Shown here in pieces: positions 41,689-51,035 of a DNA stretch of 64,000 bases; position 1 is the first letter of the stretch, and every line of letters begins with the position of its first letter. Source of the DNA: CAIQJJ01 sp049325275 (GTDB lineage: Bacteria > Chloroflexota > Anaerolineae > Anaerolineales > UBA4823); contig JBMOLU010000090.1 of NCBI GenBank assembly GCA_049325275.1, forward strand, positions 62,001 through 126,000, given 5' to 3'. Under the pieces are notes generated by a model that had not been told where the DNA came from, did not search any database, and worked only from the letters and a program-made list of their open reading frames with translations. A program made the position numbers and the translations under genes.

Positions 41689-41822
41689 TTACCAATTATG
41701 TATGGCATAGAGCCATCTGTTTTCCATACATAGATGTCAAAATAAAGTTCACCTCCACTATCAATGTATTGGGCATTATAAACAGACAATACCGATTCAT
41801 CTTCAGCCCAAGCGATTCCCCA
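41685..41822 (-). pseudogene. C-terminal gene remnant, AT-rich
   Basis: A 45-residue minus-strand frame between two stops reads WGIAWAEDESVLSVYNAQ and GELYFDIYVWKTDG and ends IIGN. It has no start codon or ribosome-binding site. Its composition is more AT-rich than the surrounding genes, which suggests the tail of a foreign or decayed protein. Confidence 0.35.
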
Positions 41823-41846
41823 TCACCCCACAAACCCTCAAACCAT

Positions 41847-42776
41847 TCAACTTGCAATCTTTTTCATCATCTTGCAGAAGGCGCACTCGCCTGGGGCGGT
41901 CGTTGGCTGGCCGCAGGAAGGGCAGGTGTGCAGGGCTTCGATATCGGGATCGGCCTGGGGCGCAAACAGGCCGTTGGCCTTGGCCTGCAAGAACATACCG
42001 TAAAACTGGAGCTTGATGCCCGGATGGGCTGCTTCCAGTTGGTTGAGCAGCGTTTTGTGCTCGATCGACGTGGCCCCGACAGAATGCGGGCATTCTTCGT
42101 AAATGTACTCGATGCCGCGCAGCAGGCAGTAGGCGGTCATGTCGCGCTCGTACATGCGGCACAACGGCTTCACTTTGCGCGCCAGGCCGGGTTTGTCGGC
42201 TTCGAGGACCGGCCCCTGGCGGACGAGGTACCCGGCAGCCCAACGCAGCGTGTTGCCGAAGAGTACGGCGGCTTCGTCATCCAGGTTGTGGCCGGTCGCC
42301 AGGACATCGTAGCCGCCCTCGCGAGCGATGCGGTTCATGATGTGGCGCTTGCTCAGCCCACACACCGAACACGGCGCACCGCGCCCGCGATGGGTGCGCG
42401 CCGCAATTTCCGGGATGCCGGCGCCGTAGAGTTCGGGCACGCTTTCAACGTACAGCTTGAGGCCGTGTTGGGCGGCGAACTGCTCGCTCAGGCGCTGCGA
42501 CTCGGCAGAGTAATCCACACCGCCGTCGATTCCCAGGCCGATATACAGGCCGTCGGCTTGGTAACCCAACCGGGTGAGAATGTCCCATAGGGCGAGCGAA
42601 TCTTTCCCCCCTGAAACGGCCACCAGCAGGCGCGCTTCCTTGCCGAACATGCGGTACTTGTGGATCGTGCGTTCCACTTGATCGGGCACCCAAGCCAGGT
42701 AATCGTCTTTGCACAAACCCATGTGGTGCTGGATCAGGTTGACGACGGCTTTTCCGCCGCACTTCTTGCACTTCAT
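41847..42776 (-). CDS. ttuA: tRNA-5-methyluridine-54 2-sulfurtransferase
   Basis: A 309-residue PP-loop enzyme that thiolates U54 of tRNA. The N-terminal zinc finger uses C3, C6, H17 or H18 and C22. The ATP loop is S55-G-G-K-D-S60. C136 and C139 (APCSVCG) with C206 match the three Fe-S cluster cysteines of the Thermus enzyme. The C-terminal zinc finger has C285, C288, C298 and C301. It differs from TtcA by this double zinc finger. Its ATG directly abuts the ttuB stop, so carrier and enzyme are one operon. s2T54 stabilises tRNA at high temperature. Confidence 0.92.
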   Translation of the reverse strand: MKCKKCGGKAVVNLIQHHMGLCKDDYLAWVPDQVERTIHKYRMFGKEARLLVAVSGGKDSLALWDILTRLGYQADGLYIGLGIDGGVDYSAESQRLSEQFAAQHGLKLYVESVPELYGAGIPEIAARTHRGRGAPCSVCGLSKRHIMNRIAREGGYDVLATGHNLDDEAAVLFGNTLRWAAGYLVRQGPVLEADKPGLARKVKPLCRMYERDMTAYCLLRGIEYIYEECPHSVGATSIEHKTLLNQLEAAHPGIKLQFYGMFLQAKANGLFAPQADPDIEALHTCPSCGQPTTAPGECAFCKMMKKIAS

Positions 42777-42983
42777 CTACCCTCCAGAAATTACCGATAC
42801 CAGCTTGATCACATCGCCGGGTTCCAACAGCTCGTCTTCGGTGATCAATTCGCCGCGCCGGGTGACGATCACGGTTTCGGGCAGCACAGCGATCTTTTCG
42901 AGGGCATGCTTCACGCTCATGCCCGGTTTGACTTGCAGTTCTTTCCCGCGCTGGATAACGGTGACGGGTTTCCATTCGGCCAT
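42777..42983 (-). CDS. ttuB: sulfur carrier protein, ThiS/MoaD-like
   Basis: A 68-residue ubiquitin-fold carrier ending in the di-glycine VSVISGG, which becomes a thiocarboxylate. The ILPET-type core reads KIAVLPETVIVTRRGELITED. Its partner gene ttuA follows with no gap, so it should deliver sulfur for tRNA U54 thiolation. ATG at 42983 is preceded by TTGGAGGTAGCA; a TTG at 42995 overlaps the box and is rejected. The activating E1-like enzyme (TtuC) is not in the window. Confidence 0.88.
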   Translation of the reverse strand: MAEWKPVTVIQRGKELQVKPGMSVKHALEKIAVLPETVIVTRRGELITEDELLEPGDVIKLVSVISGG

Positions 42984-43017
42984 TGCTACCTCCAAAATTC
43001 AGACAAATCGAGTTGAC

Positions 43018-43046
43018 ATTCTACCGTGAGAGAAGGAGAGAGTCAA
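43018..43046 (-). promoter_or_regulatory. ttuBA promoter
   Basis: On the minus strand TTGACT, a 17-bp spacer, then TAGAAT. The start site should be near 43011, about 28 bp before the ttuB ATG. Confidence 0.65.
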
Positions 43047-43187
43047 CGAACGAAATTTGGCAGCCAATTGTTAGCCAATGGTTAGCTTACGGATAAGTGC
43101 GATTCGGCCCGCAATGTTATCCTATGGCCGTACACCCCAACTTACGATTTTGCCGATTATTGCGGCATGCATCTCACAGGAGCCCCC

Positions 43188-44336
43188 ATGAAACTCAAGC
43201 TCATCGTTCTCATCATCCTCTTTACCATCTTTGTGCTGACCGCCTGCAACGCAGCGACCACATCGACGGCAACGCCAACCGCCCTGCCGCCCGTCTCGGC
43301 AGAAATCGCCGTCGTCGCAACCGGACATGTGGTACCGGGCCAGTACGCCAACATCGGCTTCGGCCAGGCCGGCAAGATCGCCGAAGTGCTGCTGGCGGCA
43401 GGTGACCGCGTCGAAGCAGGCCAGATCATCGCCCGGCTGGAAAGCACCGAGGCTGCGCAGGCCGAAACGGCGCGCGCCGAACTCGAAGTGCTGCTGGCAC
43501 AGCAGGCCCTGGACGATCTCTACGATCACAGCGACGCCGACCAGGCCGCCCTGCAGCTGGCGATCGCCAATGCATATCTCGCCGTACAGGATGCCCAGAA
43601 CCGCATCGACCGGCTGGCCGTTCCTGCAGAACAGGCGGCGCTCAGCCCGCTGGAAGCAGCCGCCCAGGCGCGTCAAGACTTGGACGAGGCCCGCGCCGCC
43701 TACGAGCCTTACGAAAACAAGGACGAAACGGAAGCCTCGCGCGAACGGAAGCGCAAGCTGGACCGCGCCAGGATGGATTTCAACACCGCCGTCCAACGCG
43801 CCGGCGCCGAGGCCGACCTGGCAACCGCCCAGGCCACGTTGGACGAAGCCATTGCGGACTACGAAACCGCCGGCCAGGATCCCGACGCCGATCTGGTCAC
43901 CGCCGCGGCAGCACGCCTGTCGGCGGCAAAGGCGGCGTTGGCGGCCGTGCAGGACGCCGGCGAGCAATTGGTACTACGGGCGCCCTTTGCCGGTGTCGTT
44001 ACGGCGATCGACCTGAAAGTCGGCGAGTTCGCCGGCGCCGGCCAGCCCAGTGTGACTGTGGCCGATCTGCGCGTGTGGGTGGTCGAGACCGAAGACCTGA
44101 CCGAACTGGACGTGGTCAAGCTGCAAAACGGGCAGGGTGTCCACGTCACCCTGGACGCCCTGCCCGACGCCCGGCTGGATGGCACCATCAGCGCCATCGC
44201 CGACGCATACGGCCAGCGCCAGGGAGACATCACGTATCGGGTCACGATCCGCCTGAACGATGCGCCCGACGGCCTGCGTTGGGGGATGACGGCCCAGGCC
44301 AGGTTCATACCGCCTGCCGCCGCCAGCGCAAAGTAG
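43188..44336 (+). CDS. periplasmic-adaptor-type efflux lipoprotein (HlyD/MacA family)
   Basis: A 382-residue exported adaptor. The signal peptide ends in the lipobox VLTAC. Order: first half of the lipoyl/barrel-sandwich domain (GFGQAGKIAEVLLAAGDRVEAGQIIARLES), a long alpha-hairpin (about 100-250, rich in Ala and Glu, with coiled-coil character), the second lipoyl half (APFAGVVTAIDLKVGEFA) and a beta-barrel. AGGAG precedes the ATG at 43188. First gene of a MacAB-like set with the ATPase and FtsX-type permease. In a cell without a classic outer membrane such adaptors serve export across the wall. Confidence 0.87.
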   Translation: MKLKLIVLIILFTIFVLTACNAATTSTATPTALPPVSAEIAVVATGHVVPGQYANIGFGQAGKIAEVLLAAGDRVEAGQIIARLESTEAAQAETARAELEVLLAQQALDDLYDHSDADQAALQLAIANAYLAVQDAQNRIDRLAVPAEQAALSPLEAAAQARQDLDEARAAYEPYENKDETEASRERKRKLDRARMDFNTAVQRAGAEADLATAQATLDEAIADYETAGQDPDADLVTAAAARLSAAKAALAAVQDAGEQLVLRAPFAGVVTAIDLKVGEFAGAGQPSVTVADLRVWVVETEDLTELDVVKLQNGQGVHVTLDALPDARLDGTISAIADAYGQRQGDITYRVTIRLNDAPDGLRWGMTAQARFIPPAAASAK

Positions 44337-44380
44337 CCGCTGCAGAACACACAATCCTACCAGCGACCCAGAAAGGAAGC

Positions 44381-45178
44381 ATGAGAATGGCACTCTGGTT
44401 TAAAACATCCCCGCAAACGCACCCTGCCGATGCCAGCGGCGAACACCCCTTGATCCGTTTACGCGGCGTGCAGAAACACTACCGCACCAGCGCCGGAGAC
44501 GTACAGGTGCTGAAAGGCATCGATCTCGACATCCGGCGCGGCGAGTTCGTCGCCATCGCCGGCAAATCGGGCAGCGGCAAGACAACCCTGCTCAACATGA
44601 TTACCGGCATCGACCGCCCCACGCGCGGCGAGGTGTGGGTGCAAGAGACGGGCATCCACCAACTCAGCGAGGCCAAAATGGCGCGCTGGCGCGGCCGTAA
44701 CCTGGGAATCGTCTTCCAGTTCTTTCAACTGCTGCCCATGCTCACGCTGCTCGACAACGTCATGCTGCCGATGGATTTCTGCCACCTGTACACGCCGCGC
44801 CAGCGCCGCCAGCGCGCCTGCGATCTGCTCGAAATGGTCGGGCTGAAAGATCACAGCCACAAGCTGCCAGCGGCCGTCTCGGGTGGGCAGCAGCAGCGCG
44901 CCGCCATCGCGCGGGCGCTGGCCAACGATCCGCCCCTGATCATCGCCGATGAACCCACCGGCAACCTCGACTCGAAAACCGCCGAAACGATGATGGAAGT
45001 CTTTCAAACGCTCGTTGCCCGGGGCAAGACCTTCGTGATCGTCACTCACGACAATGGCCTGGCCGAACGCGTCCACCGTACCACGCGCATCGCCGACGGC
45101 GAGATCGTCAGCGACGAAAATCACATTTTCATGCGGATGCCAGACCCGCAGCCTGTACTGGCGGAGGTAGCCGTATGA
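44381..45178 (+). CDS. ABC transporter ATPase (LolD/MacB type)
   Basis: A 265-residue ATPase. Walker A AGKSGSGKTTLL, Q-loop FQFFQLLPMLT, signature VSGGQQQRAAIARAL, Walker B LIIADEPTGNLDS and VTHDNG are intact, as in LolD, FtsE and MacB. The ATG at 44381 has AAAGGA 5 bp ahead. Its stop overlaps the permease start (ATGA), so the two are translationally coupled. Confidence 0.92.
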   Translation: MRMALWFKTSPQTHPADASGEHPLIRLRGVQKHYRTSAGDVQVLKGIDLDIRRGEFVAIAGKSGSGKTTLLNMITGIDRPTRGEVWVQETGIHQLSEAKMARWRGRNLGIVFQFFQLLPMLTLLDNVMLPMDFCHLYTPRQRRQRACDLLEMVGLKDHSHKLPAAVSGGQQQRAAIARALANDPPLIIADEPTGNLDSKTAETMMEVFQTLVARGKTFVIVTHDNGLAERVHRTTRIADGEIVSDENHIFMRMPDPQPVLAEVAV

Positions 45179-47574
45179 TCCAACCCCGCTGGCGCAAAGT
45201 CATGGCCGATTTGTGGAGCAACAAGACCCGCTCGGCGCTGACGGTCCTGACGATTATGGTTGGCCTGTTTGCGGTGGGCTTCGTTTCCGGCATGAAGGAC
45301 ATCATGCTGGTCGATATGAACGCCGATCACGATGCCGCCAACCCCCATTCGGGCGTTCTCTATGTCTCATCCTTTGATGATGGCCTGGTGCGCAACCTGC
45401 ACAAGGTTCCCGGCGTGGCCGAAGTGGAGGGACGCGCTGCCGTGAGGGTGCGCATCGGGCTCCCCGGCGTCGAACGCAAAATCCCGCTCAATTTTCAAGG
45501 CTTTGAATCGACGGCGCAGCGCCGCATCGACCAGTTACGCCCGTCCGACCCGCCGCAAATTCCGGCCCTGGCCAAAGGTGAAGTGCTGTTCGAGGTGGCT
45601 ACCCTCAGCACGCTGCCGCTGCAACCGGGCGATCTCATCACCGTTGAGATGGCCGACGGCAAACAGCGCCAGCTGCGCGTGGCCGGATTGGTGCGCGACG
45701 TGACCCAGATTCCCTACCACATGGGCTGGGGAGCGCTCACCGGTTATACCTCGCCAGAGACGATTGAATGGCTAGGCGGCCGGCGCGAATATACGGACCT
45801 GTATTTCAACGTTTCCGAAAACAAAAAGGACGAAGCCCACGTCAACGAAGTCGCTGCTGCGCTGCGTGAGCAGATCGAACGCAGCGGGCGGCAGGTGTAC
45901 GGATCGAACGTGTACAAACCCGGCCAGCACTACGCGGCCTTTATCACCGAGGGGGTGGCTGCCATTATGGCAATCCTGGGCGGGTTGTCGGTATTCCTGA
46001 GCATCTTCCTGATCGTCAACACGATCAACGCCCTGCTGGCCCAGCATACCCGCCAGATCGGCGTGATGAAGGCTATCGGGGGCGGCACCGTGCAGATCGC
46101 GGCCATGTACCTGGCGCTCATGGCCGGTTTTGGCCTGCTGGCGCTGGCCATCGCCATCCCGTTGTCGGGCGCGCTATCGTACTTCGTCATCGAACAGATG
46201 AGCGGGTGGCTGAACTTCCAGCCGGCCGGTTTCCGCATCGCGCCCGGCACGGCAATCCTCCAGGCGGTCCTGGCGCTGGGCGTTCCAGTGTTGTCGGCAT
46301 TGTTTCCGGTTTTACTCAGCACGCGCATTACCGTACGCGAGGCCATCAGCGCCTACGGCCTGGGCAAAGGGCAGTTCGGGCAGGGCCGGTTCGACCGCCT
46401 GATCGAAAAGGTCAGCTTTCTGCCGCGGCCGGTGCTGATCTCCTTGCGCAACACCATCCGCCGCAAAGCGCGCCTGGCGATGACGCTGATTACCCTCACC
46501 TTGGGAGGCGCGATCTTCATCGCCGTGCTCAACCTGAGAACTGCCACCGCAAACGCACTCAACGAAATCGAGGGCTATTACCTGGCTGACGTCAACATCA
46601 ACCTGGATCGCTCATACCGCATCGAACGGCTGGCAGAAATTTCCGGCAGCATACCGGGCGTGACGGGTATCGAAGCCTGGATGTACGCATCCGGCGAGCT
46701 GTCCAACCCGGATGGCAGCGAGCAAGAAGTGGGCTTCCTCGCCCCACCATCCAACTCACAGCTGATCGACCCGGTCGTCACCGCCGGGCGCTGGCTGGTC
46801 CCGGAGGACGACAACGCCGTGGTCGTCGGCAATCACCTGCTCGCGCTGCGTCCCGACCTGTGCGTGGGCGATACCCTGGCGATCGAAATCGAAGGGCGCG
46901 AAACCACCTGGAAAATCGTGGGCTTCTACCGCATGGCGGGCAACACCTACCCGCCGCTGCTCTACACCAATAAAGCCTATCTCAGCAAGCTGCTCAGTGA
47001 AACCGGACGCGCTTACAGCCTGCGGGTGATCACCGCCGACCATAGCCCGGCCGGGCAAAAGCAGGTCGCCACCGCGCTCGAGACCAGCCTGAAGCTGGCC
47101 GGCATCGACGTTTCCAACGTGCAGACCGGGGCCGAGTGGCGGCAAACCCAGGCTTCGCTGTTCGATGTGCTGATCTATTTCATGTTGGCGATGGCCCTGG
47201 CGATCGCCGCCGTCGGCGGGCTGGGGCTGATGAGCACGATGAGCATCAACGTGCTCGAACGCACGCGCGAGATCGGCGTGCTACGCGCGATCGGCGCTTC
47301 CAACGGGGACGTGCAGCGCATCGTCGTCGCGGAAGGGCTGCTGATCGGCCTGGGCAGCTGGTTTTTCAGCCTGGCGCTTTCTCTACCGATCACCCAGGCG
47401 CTCAATGCGGGGGTGGGCAGCGCCATCCTGAGTTCACCGCTCGATTTCGCCTTCGGCTGGCAGGGGAGCACCTTCTGGCTGGCCAGCGTGATCGCCATCG
47501 CCGCCCTCGCCAGCGCCATCCCCGCCTGGAATGCATCCCGCCTGACCATCCGCGAGGTGCTGGCCTACGAATAA
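45175..47574 (+). CDS. ABC transporter permease with two FtsX domains
   Basis: A 799-residue permease. The N-terminal helix (about 15-35) and large extracellular loop are followed by an FtsX block (about 255-400: ITEGVAAIMAILGGLSVFLSIF, GVMKAIGGGTVQIAAMYL). A second copy follows, with another anchor helix at about 440, a second loop and a second FtsX block (about 655-795: LIYFMLAMALAIAAVGGLGLM, EIGVLRAIGASNGDVQRI). It is a ten-helix exporter of the MacB/YknZ superfamily, in one operon with its ATPase and adaptor. Substrates could be peptides, antibiotics or lipoproteins. Confidence 0.9.
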   Translation: MIQPRWRKVMADLWSNKTRSALTVLTIMVGLFAVGFVSGMKDIMLVDMNADHDAANPHSGVLYVSSFDDGLVRNLHKVPGVAEVEGRAAVRVRIGLPGVERKIPLNFQGFESTAQRRIDQLRPSDPPQIPALAKGEVLFEVATLSTLPLQPGDLITVEMADGKQRQLRVAGLVRDVTQIPYHMGWGALTGYTSPETIEWLGGRREYTDLYFNVSENKKDEAHVNEVAAALREQIERSGRQVYGSNVYKPGQHYAAFITEGVAAIMAILGGLSVFLSIFLIVNTINALLAQHTRQIGVMKAIGGGTVQIAAMYLALMAGFGLLALAIAIPLSGALSYFVIEQMSGWLNFQPAGFRIAPGTAILQAVLALGVPVLSALFPVLLSTRITVREAISAYGLGKGQFGQGRFDRLIEKVSFLPRPVLISLRNTIRRKARLAMTLITLTLGGAIFIAVLNLRTATANALNEIEGYYLADVNINLDRSYRIERLAEISGSIPGVTGIEAWMYASGELSNPDGSEQEVGFLAPPSNSQLIDPVVTAGRWLVPEDDNAVVVGNHLLALRPDLCVGDTLAIEIEGRETTWKIVGFYRMAGNTYPPLLYTNKAYLSKLLSETGRAYSLRVITADHSPAGQKQVATALETSLKLAGIDVSNVQTGAEWRQTQASLFDVLIYFMLAMALAIAAVGGLGLMSTMSINVLERTREIGVLRAIGASNGDVQRIVVAEGLLIGLGSWFFSLALSLPITQALNAGVGSAILSSPLDFAFGWQGSTFWLASVIAIAALASAIPAWNASRLTIREVLAYE

Positions 47575-47581
47575 ACCCGGC

Positions 47582-47602
47582 CCTCCCGTTGAAAACGGGA
47601 GG
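47582..47602 (+). terminator. hairpin after the exporter operon
   Basis: CCTCCCGTT and AACGGGAGG form a perfect 9-bp stem with a 3-nt loop, starting 7 bp after the permease stop. There is no U-tract, so it may act as an RNA-end stabiliser or partial terminator. Confidence 0.45.
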
Positions 47603-47616
47603 ATACCCAGATTTGG

Positions 47617-47650
47617 GACATTTCCCGCCGAAGGCGGATGAGCCATAAGC
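47617..47650 (+). repeat. partial third copy of the intergenic repeat
   Basis: CCCGCCGAAGGCGGATGAGCCATAA resembles the end of copy B (CCCGGCGAAGCCGGGAGAGCCATAA) with a few differences. It is a weaker match and lies in another intergenic gap. Confidence 0.35.
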
Positions 47651-47735
47651 CCGCATGGTTTCGCCCCATGGAAGCGGGCACGTGGGCGCAGGCCACAGGG
47701 CCTGCCCGGCAAGTTTACACGCTGGAGATTTTTCG

Positions 47736-49343
47736 ATGAATTCAACACGCGCACGCTTCTTTACCGGCGACATCGCCATCCTGTTCTACATCGCACTGGC
47801 AAAATTCCTCATCCACGCGCTGCTTAGCCAGCAGTACGGCTACTTTATCGACGAGTTCTACTACATCGCCGCCAGCAAGCGGCTGGCGTTCGGCTACGTC
47901 GATTTTCCGCCCTTCATCGCCGTGTTGACGGCGCTGGTACGCGCCACGCTGGGCGAATCGCTGGCGGCGCTGCGCCTGCTGCCGGCACTGGCCGGGTCGG
48001 TGGCGGTCTTCGTCACCGGCCTGATGGCGCGCCAGTTGGGCGGTAGGCGTTCGGCGCAGGTCCTAGCGGCGCTGTGCAGCCTGACGGCGGGCGTTTTCCT
48101 GAGTGTGAATTCCATGCTGTCGATGGATTCGTTCGATCAGCTCTGGTGGGCGCTGGCAGCCCTCGTCTTGATCCTGATCTTCCAGGGCAAAGACGCCCGC
48201 CTGTGGCTGCTGTTCGGGCTAATCGCCGGGATTGGGCTGACGACCAAGATGACGATGCTCTATTTCGGTTTTGCGGTGGCCGCCGGAATGCTCCTCAGCA
48301 GCCAGCGCCGGCAGCTGCGCATCAAATGGCTGTGGTTGGGCGGCGCGATGGCTCTGAGCTTTCTGCTGCCCTACCTTGCCTGGAATGCCGCCAACGGCTG
48401 GCCGACGCTGGGGTTTTGGTCCAACTACGCGGACAAAGTCTTTTGGGGATCGGCGCTGGATTTTTTACTTCAGCAAGTGTTGATTATGAATCCGTTTACG
48501 CTGCCGGTATGGTTGGTGGGGCTGTATTTTTACTTCTCGTACGCAGGATACCCACCGGCATCGCCAGATGCCGGGCGCCCGGCTTCCGGCCAAGGCGAGG
48601 ACGCAACGCGTCTCGAGCGGGCCGATTACCGCCCGCTGGGATGGGCCTACGTGTTGCTGCTGCTGATTTTCACGCTCCAGCACGCCAAGCACTACTTCCT
48701 GGCCCCGGCCTACCCCATGTTGTTTGCCGCAGGCGCTGTGTTTCTCGAAGCGTACGCCCGGCAGCGCCGTTGGGTGTGGGTGGCCCCGGCCGCAGCAGCG
48801 ATGATCTTGGTGAGTGGGCTGCTCGTTGCCCCGCTCAGCTTGCCCTTGCTTCCGCCGGCAGCGCTCGCCGGTTACATGCGCCTGTGGAACGGCGTCAACA
48901 TCGAAAGTGAAAATTCTGAAACAGGGCTGCTGCCGCAGCACTTTGCCGATCGCTTTGGCTGGGTGGAACTGGCCGCAGCCGTCGAGCAGGCCTACGATAG
49001 CTTGCCACCGGAAGAGCAGGCCCAGGCCTGCATCTTCGCCGGCAGCTACGGGCAAGCCGGGGCGCTGGAACTGCACGGCGCCGGCCACCTGCCCACCATC
49101 ATCAGCAGCCACAACAACTACTTCCTGTGGGGCCCGCAGGGATGTAGCGGCGAGGTGATGATCCTGGCAATCTCCGGGGTTACGACCACCGAGTTAAGCC
49201 AGCTTTTTGGCCAGTTTGAAGTTGCCGCCACAACCGATTGCACCTACTGCATGCCGCGCAACGATGCGCTGCCGATCTGGGTAGCGCGCCAGCCCAAAGC
49301 ACCCTTGCAAGCGCTGTGGCCTTCGTTGGTGAACTTCGAATAG
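47736..49343 (+). CDS. GT39-type glycosyltransferase (PMT/ArnT family)
   Basis: A 535-residue integral membrane protein with about ten helices. The first external loop YGYFIDEFYYIAASKRLAFGY has the acidic Asp-Glu pair of PMT-type enzymes. RLLPALAGSVAVFVTGLMAR and NSMLSMDSFDQLWWALAA are further family features. It should transfer a sugar from a polyprenyl phosphate carrier to protein or lipid outside the membrane. About 180 residues at the C-terminus form a soluble external domain. ATG at 47736 is chosen because the fold starts there. Confidence 0.82.
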   Translation: MNSTRARFFTGDIAILFYIALAKFLIHALLSQQYGYFIDEFYYIAASKRLAFGYVDFPPFIAVLTALVRATLGESLAALRLLPALAGSVAVFVTGLMARQLGGRRSAQVLAALCSLTAGVFLSVNSMLSMDSFDQLWWALAALVLILIFQGKDARLWLLFGLIAGIGLTTKMTMLYFGFAVAAGMLLSSQRRQLRIKWLWLGGAMALSFLLPYLAWNAANGWPTLGFWSNYADKVFWGSALDFLLQQVLIMNPFTLPVWLVGLYFYFSYAGYPPASPDAGRPASGQGEDATRLERADYRPLGWAYVLLLLIFTLQHAKHYFLAPAYPMLFAAGAVFLEAYARQRRWVWVAPAAAAMILVSGLLVAPLSLPLLPPAALAGYMRLWNGVNIESENSETGLLPQHFADRFGWVELAAAVEQAYDSLPPEEQAQACIFAGSYGQAGALELHGAGHLPTIISSHNNYFLWGPQGCSGEVMILAISGVTTTELSQLFGQFEVAATTDCTYCMPRNDALPIWVARQPKAPLQALWPSLVNFE

Positions 49344-49434
49344 AAAGCAAGGAAGTACGTCACCTTGACGTTTCGTTTCTCCCTTGATAGCATGGCAGCA
49401 GTTCTATCAAAAACGATTAAGTCAGGAGACCAGA

Positions 49435-49758
49435 ATGGCAAACCTTCCCAGCGTGAACGAATCCGATTTTCAGGCTGAAGTGCTGCATGCCGACCGCCCT
49501 GTGCTAATTGATTTCACTGCAACCTGGTGTGGGCCATGCAAGATGCTGGCTCCCATCGTCGAACAGTTGGCACATGAATGGGATGGCAAAGTAAAAGTAC
49601 TCAAAATGGACGTGGACGAAAACCCCGACCTAGCAGGGCAATATCAGGTCATGGGTGTCCCCACATTGATGCTCTTCAAAGGCGGCCAACCGGTCGAACG
49701 CATGACCGGTTACCAACCCAAGGAAAAGATCGTTGGGAAACTGGCGCCTCACTTATAG
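49435..49758 (+). CDS. trxA: thioredoxin
   Basis: A 107-residue thioredoxin with the canonical active site W31-C32-G-P-C35, DFTATWCGPCKMLAP, and the cis-Pro loop VMGVPTLMLF. It is a general disulfide reductase driven by thioredoxin reductase, which is not in the window. AGGAG lies 8 bp before the ATG; the upstream in-frame ATG at 49384 is ahead of it and rejected. Alanine racemase follows on the same strand and overlaps. Confidence 0.95.
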   Translation: MANLPSVNESDFQAEVLHADRPVLIDFTATWCGPCKMLAPIVEQLAHEWDGKVKVLKMDVDENPDLAGQYQVMGVPTLMLFKGGQPVERMTGYQPKEKIVGKLAPHL

Positions 49759-50944
49759 CCTGATATTTCCCGCCTTGTCCGTCATTCACCAACCCACCAT
49801 CACCAACGGAATTCTCCGCCCGACCCAGGTTGAAGTCAACCTTACCCGTCTGGCGGAGAATTTGCGCGCCATCCGGGCCAGGGTAGCCCCGGCGCGAGTG
49901 ATGACAGTCCTCAAGGCCAACGCCTACGGCCACGGGCTGATCGAAGTAGCCCGCTGGATGGAAAGCCAGAACACCGACTATATCGGCGTGGCCTACCTCG
50001 AAGAGGGCATTTACCTGCGTGAAGGGGGCATTACCAGCCCGATTCTGGTGTTGGGTGGCATCATCGGCAACCAGGTGCCGCTTTTTCTCAAGCACAACCT
50101 GACCCTCACGGCGTCTTCTATCGAAAAGCTCGAACAGATCGAGACCGCCGCCGAACAAATGGGTGTCAAGGCCCGCGTGCACCTGAAGATCGATACCGGC
50201 ATGGAACGCATCGGCGTGCACTACTACTCTGCCGAGGCCCTGCTCGAAGCCAGCCTGAAGTGCCGCCACACTTTCATGGAAGGCATCTACTCGCACTTCG
50301 CCAACGCCGACGCCGTCGACCTGACGCATGCCCGGCTGCAAATCGAGCGTTTTCAAGAAGTGCTACATTTTTACGAAAAGCACTCGCTTCCCACGCCCAT
50401 TCGCCACATCGCCAACTCGGCCGGGGTTTTGCAATTGCCGGAAAGTTATTTCGACCTGGTACGGCCGGGAATCATCTTGTATGGCGTGTACCCATCCAAA
50501 GAAACCGCCCACACGGTGAAGGTTCGCCCGGCATTGCGTTGGAAATCGCGCGTGGTGTATTTCAAGGTGGTGCAGCCCGGCCACCCGGTCAGTTACGGCT
50601 CGACCTGGGAAAGCGAGCACCCGGTGCGCGTCGTGACCATCCCGGTGGGATACGGCGACGGCTACTTTCGGGCGATGTCGAACCGGGCGCAGGTGATCAT
50701 CCGAGGGCAGAAATACCCCATCGTCGGCCGCATCTGCATGGATCAGACGATGGTGAATATTGAAATGGGCACGGCCTACAACGGGGATGAAGTGATTTTG
50801 CTGGGAGAAGCGCCTGAGCCAACAGCCGACAGGGAACAGCCGGCGATCACTGCCGAAGATCTGGCCGAATGGGCAGATACGATTCCTTATGAAATCCTTA
50901 CCAATATCAACACGCGCGTCCCGCGTGTCTATGTGCAAGATTGA
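49733..50944 (+). CDS. alr: alanine racemase
   Basis: A 403-residue PLP enzyme that makes D-alanine for the cell wall. PLP lysine K61 is in TVLKANAYGHG, with HLKIDTGMERIGV, GIYSHFANAD, RPGIILYGVYP and the second catalytic base region VGRICMDQTMVNIE. No ATG lies near the expected N-terminus (RPTQVEVNLTRLAENLRAI). The TTG at 49733 has AAGGA 8 bp ahead and overlaps trxA by 26 bp; a TTG at 49775 without a box is the alternative. Confidence 0.92.
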   Translation: MGNWRLTYSLIFPALSVIHQPTITNGILRPTQVEVNLTRLAENLRAIRARVAPARVMTVLKANAYGHGLIEVARWMESQNTDYIGVAYLEEGIYLREGGITSPILVLGGIIGNQVPLFLKHNLTLTASSIEKLEQIETAAEQMGVKARVHLKIDTGMERIGVHYYSAEALLEASLKCRHTFMEGIYSHFANADAVDLTHARLQIERFQEVLHFYEKHSLPTPIRHIANSAGVLQLPESYFDLVRPGIILYGVYPSKETAHTVKVRPALRWKSRVVYFKVVQPGHPVSYGSTWESEHPVRVVTIPVGYGDGYFRAMSNRAQVIIRGQKYPIVGRICMDQTMVNIEMGTAYNGDEVILLGEAPEPTADREQPAITAEDLAEWADTIPYEILTNINTRVPRVYVQD

Positions 50945-51035
50945 TCGGGATACGGGAAAACCGGGCATCTTTTTCCTGTCATAATTTTGCGCCCTGGGGG
51001 GTTTATTGAGTGAATTCACCGCGTGGAGAATCTTC

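Noticed and set aside
40140..41846. Insertion sequence or transposon
   Set aside because: No transposase frame, terminal repeats or target duplications are visible; only short repeats and fragments.
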